A DNA stretch of 6,253 bases, from contig JAUYIV010000390.1 of the NCBI GenBank assembly GCA_030688105.1, forward strand, positions 1 through 6,253, given 5' to 3'. Under the pieces are notes generated by a model. That model made no database searches. It was not told the origin of the DNA and saw nothing but the letters and a program-made list of their open reading frames with translations. The stretch is from Actinomycetota bacterium (GTDB taxonomy: Bacteria; Actinomycetota; Acidimicrobiia; Spongiisociales; UBA11373). Within the stretch, counting starts at the first letter, position 1. Each line of letters opens with the position of its first letter. Below are positions 5,652-6,253 of this stretch, in pieces. Both the position numbers and the translations under genes were made by a program.

Positions 5652-5862
5652 CCCGACTGGCGAGACGTCCTTCGACGAGCGATAACCCTGCCCGCACGAG
5701 GCGCCGGCGGAGCCGGGAAGAAGCCCGGGACGAGGTTGTGACCCGGGAGGGCAAATCAGGGGCGTCTCTACGTGCGTTTGCACAACCGGCGCGGTCGCCA
5801 TCTCACCCTGGTCGGACGGCTCTGCGGTTCGGCCACTCCCGGGCCGGTACCCAGCCTACGCC
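5652..5862 (+). repeat. Right copy of the non-coding direct repeat
   Basis: This is the partner of 4679-4885, in direct orientation, with exact matches at 5754-5784, 5796-5815 and 5825-5848. CCCGGGAG (5742-5749) can pair with CTCCCGGG (5836-5843), so the enclosing stem is kept in this copy with a partly different sequence. The 89 bases between promoter and repeat (5563-5651) hold no recognisable gene. A 49-codon plus-strand frame at 5592-5741 runs across them into the repeat, with no ribosome site. The repeat ends 34 bases before the stop of the truncated minus-strand gene. Confidence 0.85.
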
Positions 5863-5896
5863 CGCGGCTCGAGCTTGGGGCGATGGGCTCGCCCGG

Positions 5897-6145
5897 TCAC
5901 CCGCCCGGGGTGGGCCACATGGTCTCGACGACGAGGGTGCCGTCGGGAGGGTGGACCCGCATGGCGGTGTGATAGAGGTCGAGCGCCTTCCGTCTGCGGA
6001 ACCAAGCGCTGACCCGCTCGCAGATACGCCCGTTCATCCGCACGAAGCCGGTGCCGCCGGCGCCAAGTGGGATCCAGTAGAGGTCGATCGTTCCCGCCAC
6101 GGTGCGGTTTCGACCGGAGCGTCGCCCCGGATTCCAGGGCCGCAA
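5897..6145 (-). pseudogene. Probably truncated gene for an uncharacterised actinobacterial protein
   Basis: The readable part is 82 codons from TTG 6145, or 66 from GTG 6097; neither start has a clear ribosome site. The segment IDLYWIPLGAGGTGFVRMNG, then RALDLYHTAMRV-like sequence and DGTLVVET, looks like the N-terminal half of a conserved hypothetical family that I recall from actinobacteria. In that family a similar DLYW-LPLGAGG start continues for a few hundred residues. Here the frame stops at WPTPGG, just as the sequence nears the repeat. I infer that the rest was lost by insertion or deletion. The codons are host-like. If short relatives exist, it may instead be an intact small protein. 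The family memory is unverified. Confidence 0.5.
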
Positions 6146-6177
6146 TACCCCGCGGGTGCGGAGCGGGCCCCAGACGC

Positions 6178-6253
6178 CTACCGAGCGTCTCGATCGGTCG
6201 CCTGTGCGTACTTCCGTTGGGCGGCCTGCTTGGAGACTCCGAGCATCGCCCCG
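6178..6253 (-). CDS. C-terminus of a helix-turn-helix protein (partial)
   Basis: Only the last 24 codons lie in the window, ending at TAG 6178-6180. They read GAMLGVSKQAAQRKYAQA, then TDRDAR. LGVSKQAAQRKY is the second half of a helix-turn-helix, with GVS as the turn and KQAAQRKY as the recognition helix, as in many actinobacterial DNA-binding proteins. The 5' part is outside, so regulator, recombinase-associated protein or other roles cannot be separated. It lies in the same direction as the truncated gene and 32 bases upstream of that gene's TTG, so the two may once have shared a transcript. Confidence 0.6.
   Translation of the reverse strand, partial: GAMLGVSKQAAQRKYAQATDRDAR

Noticed and set aside
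5592..5741. A 49-codon plus-strand frame (MPPITLVEGPRA start)
   Set aside because: There is no ribosome site, it runs into the repeat, and it has no counterpart in the left copy, where indels break it.
4679..5862. The repeats as integron attC sites around a toxin-antitoxin cassette
   Set aside because: The copies are longer than usual attC sites, and I find no GTTRRRY core with a matching RYYYAAC at the other end. No integrase gene is visible.

Overview
The window is very GC-rich, third codon positions are almost all G or C, and GTG and TTG starts are frequent. Two genes may also have leaderless promoters. This points to a high-GC actinobacterium, possibly Acidimicrobiia-like. That placement is an inference, because no taxonomic marker gene is present.

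Left part (1-2634, all minus strand): a VapBC toxin-antitoxin pair lies at the left edge. It has an AbrB-type antitoxin and a PIN toxin that runs off the window. Upstream of it are two adjacent membrane-protein genes, 4 bases apart. The larger encodes a protein of about 12 helices that resembles haem-copper oxidase subunit I but lacks the helix-7 histidine pair. The smaller encodes an unrecognised protein of about 6 helices.

Centre (2635-4613, plus strand): a divergent region of 140 bases leads to a lipoprotein cytochrome c with CxxCH, GGMP and a lipobox. The divergent layout suggests an electron-transfer link with the oxidase-like protein. Next comes a gene-free stretch of about 260 bases that can fold strongly. 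It is followed by a secreted trypsin/V8-like serine protease with a clear ribosome binding site and TTG start. The protease is followed by a perfect 12-bp hairpin.

Right part (4614-6253): this looks like an accessory or rearranged segment. A second, unrelated VapBC pair (ribbon-helix-helix-type antitoxin and PIN toxin, minus strand) sits between two direct copies of a non-coding repeat of about 210 bp. The left copy begins inside what looks like the 3' end of a lost plus-strand gene. Just beyond the right copy is a minus-strand gene that appears cut short. Upstream of that is the C-terminus of a helix-turn-helix protein that enters from the window edge. The repeat pair around vapBC, with broken genes on both sides, is the most interesting signal here. 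The oxidase-like membrane protein lacking a complete copper site is second.
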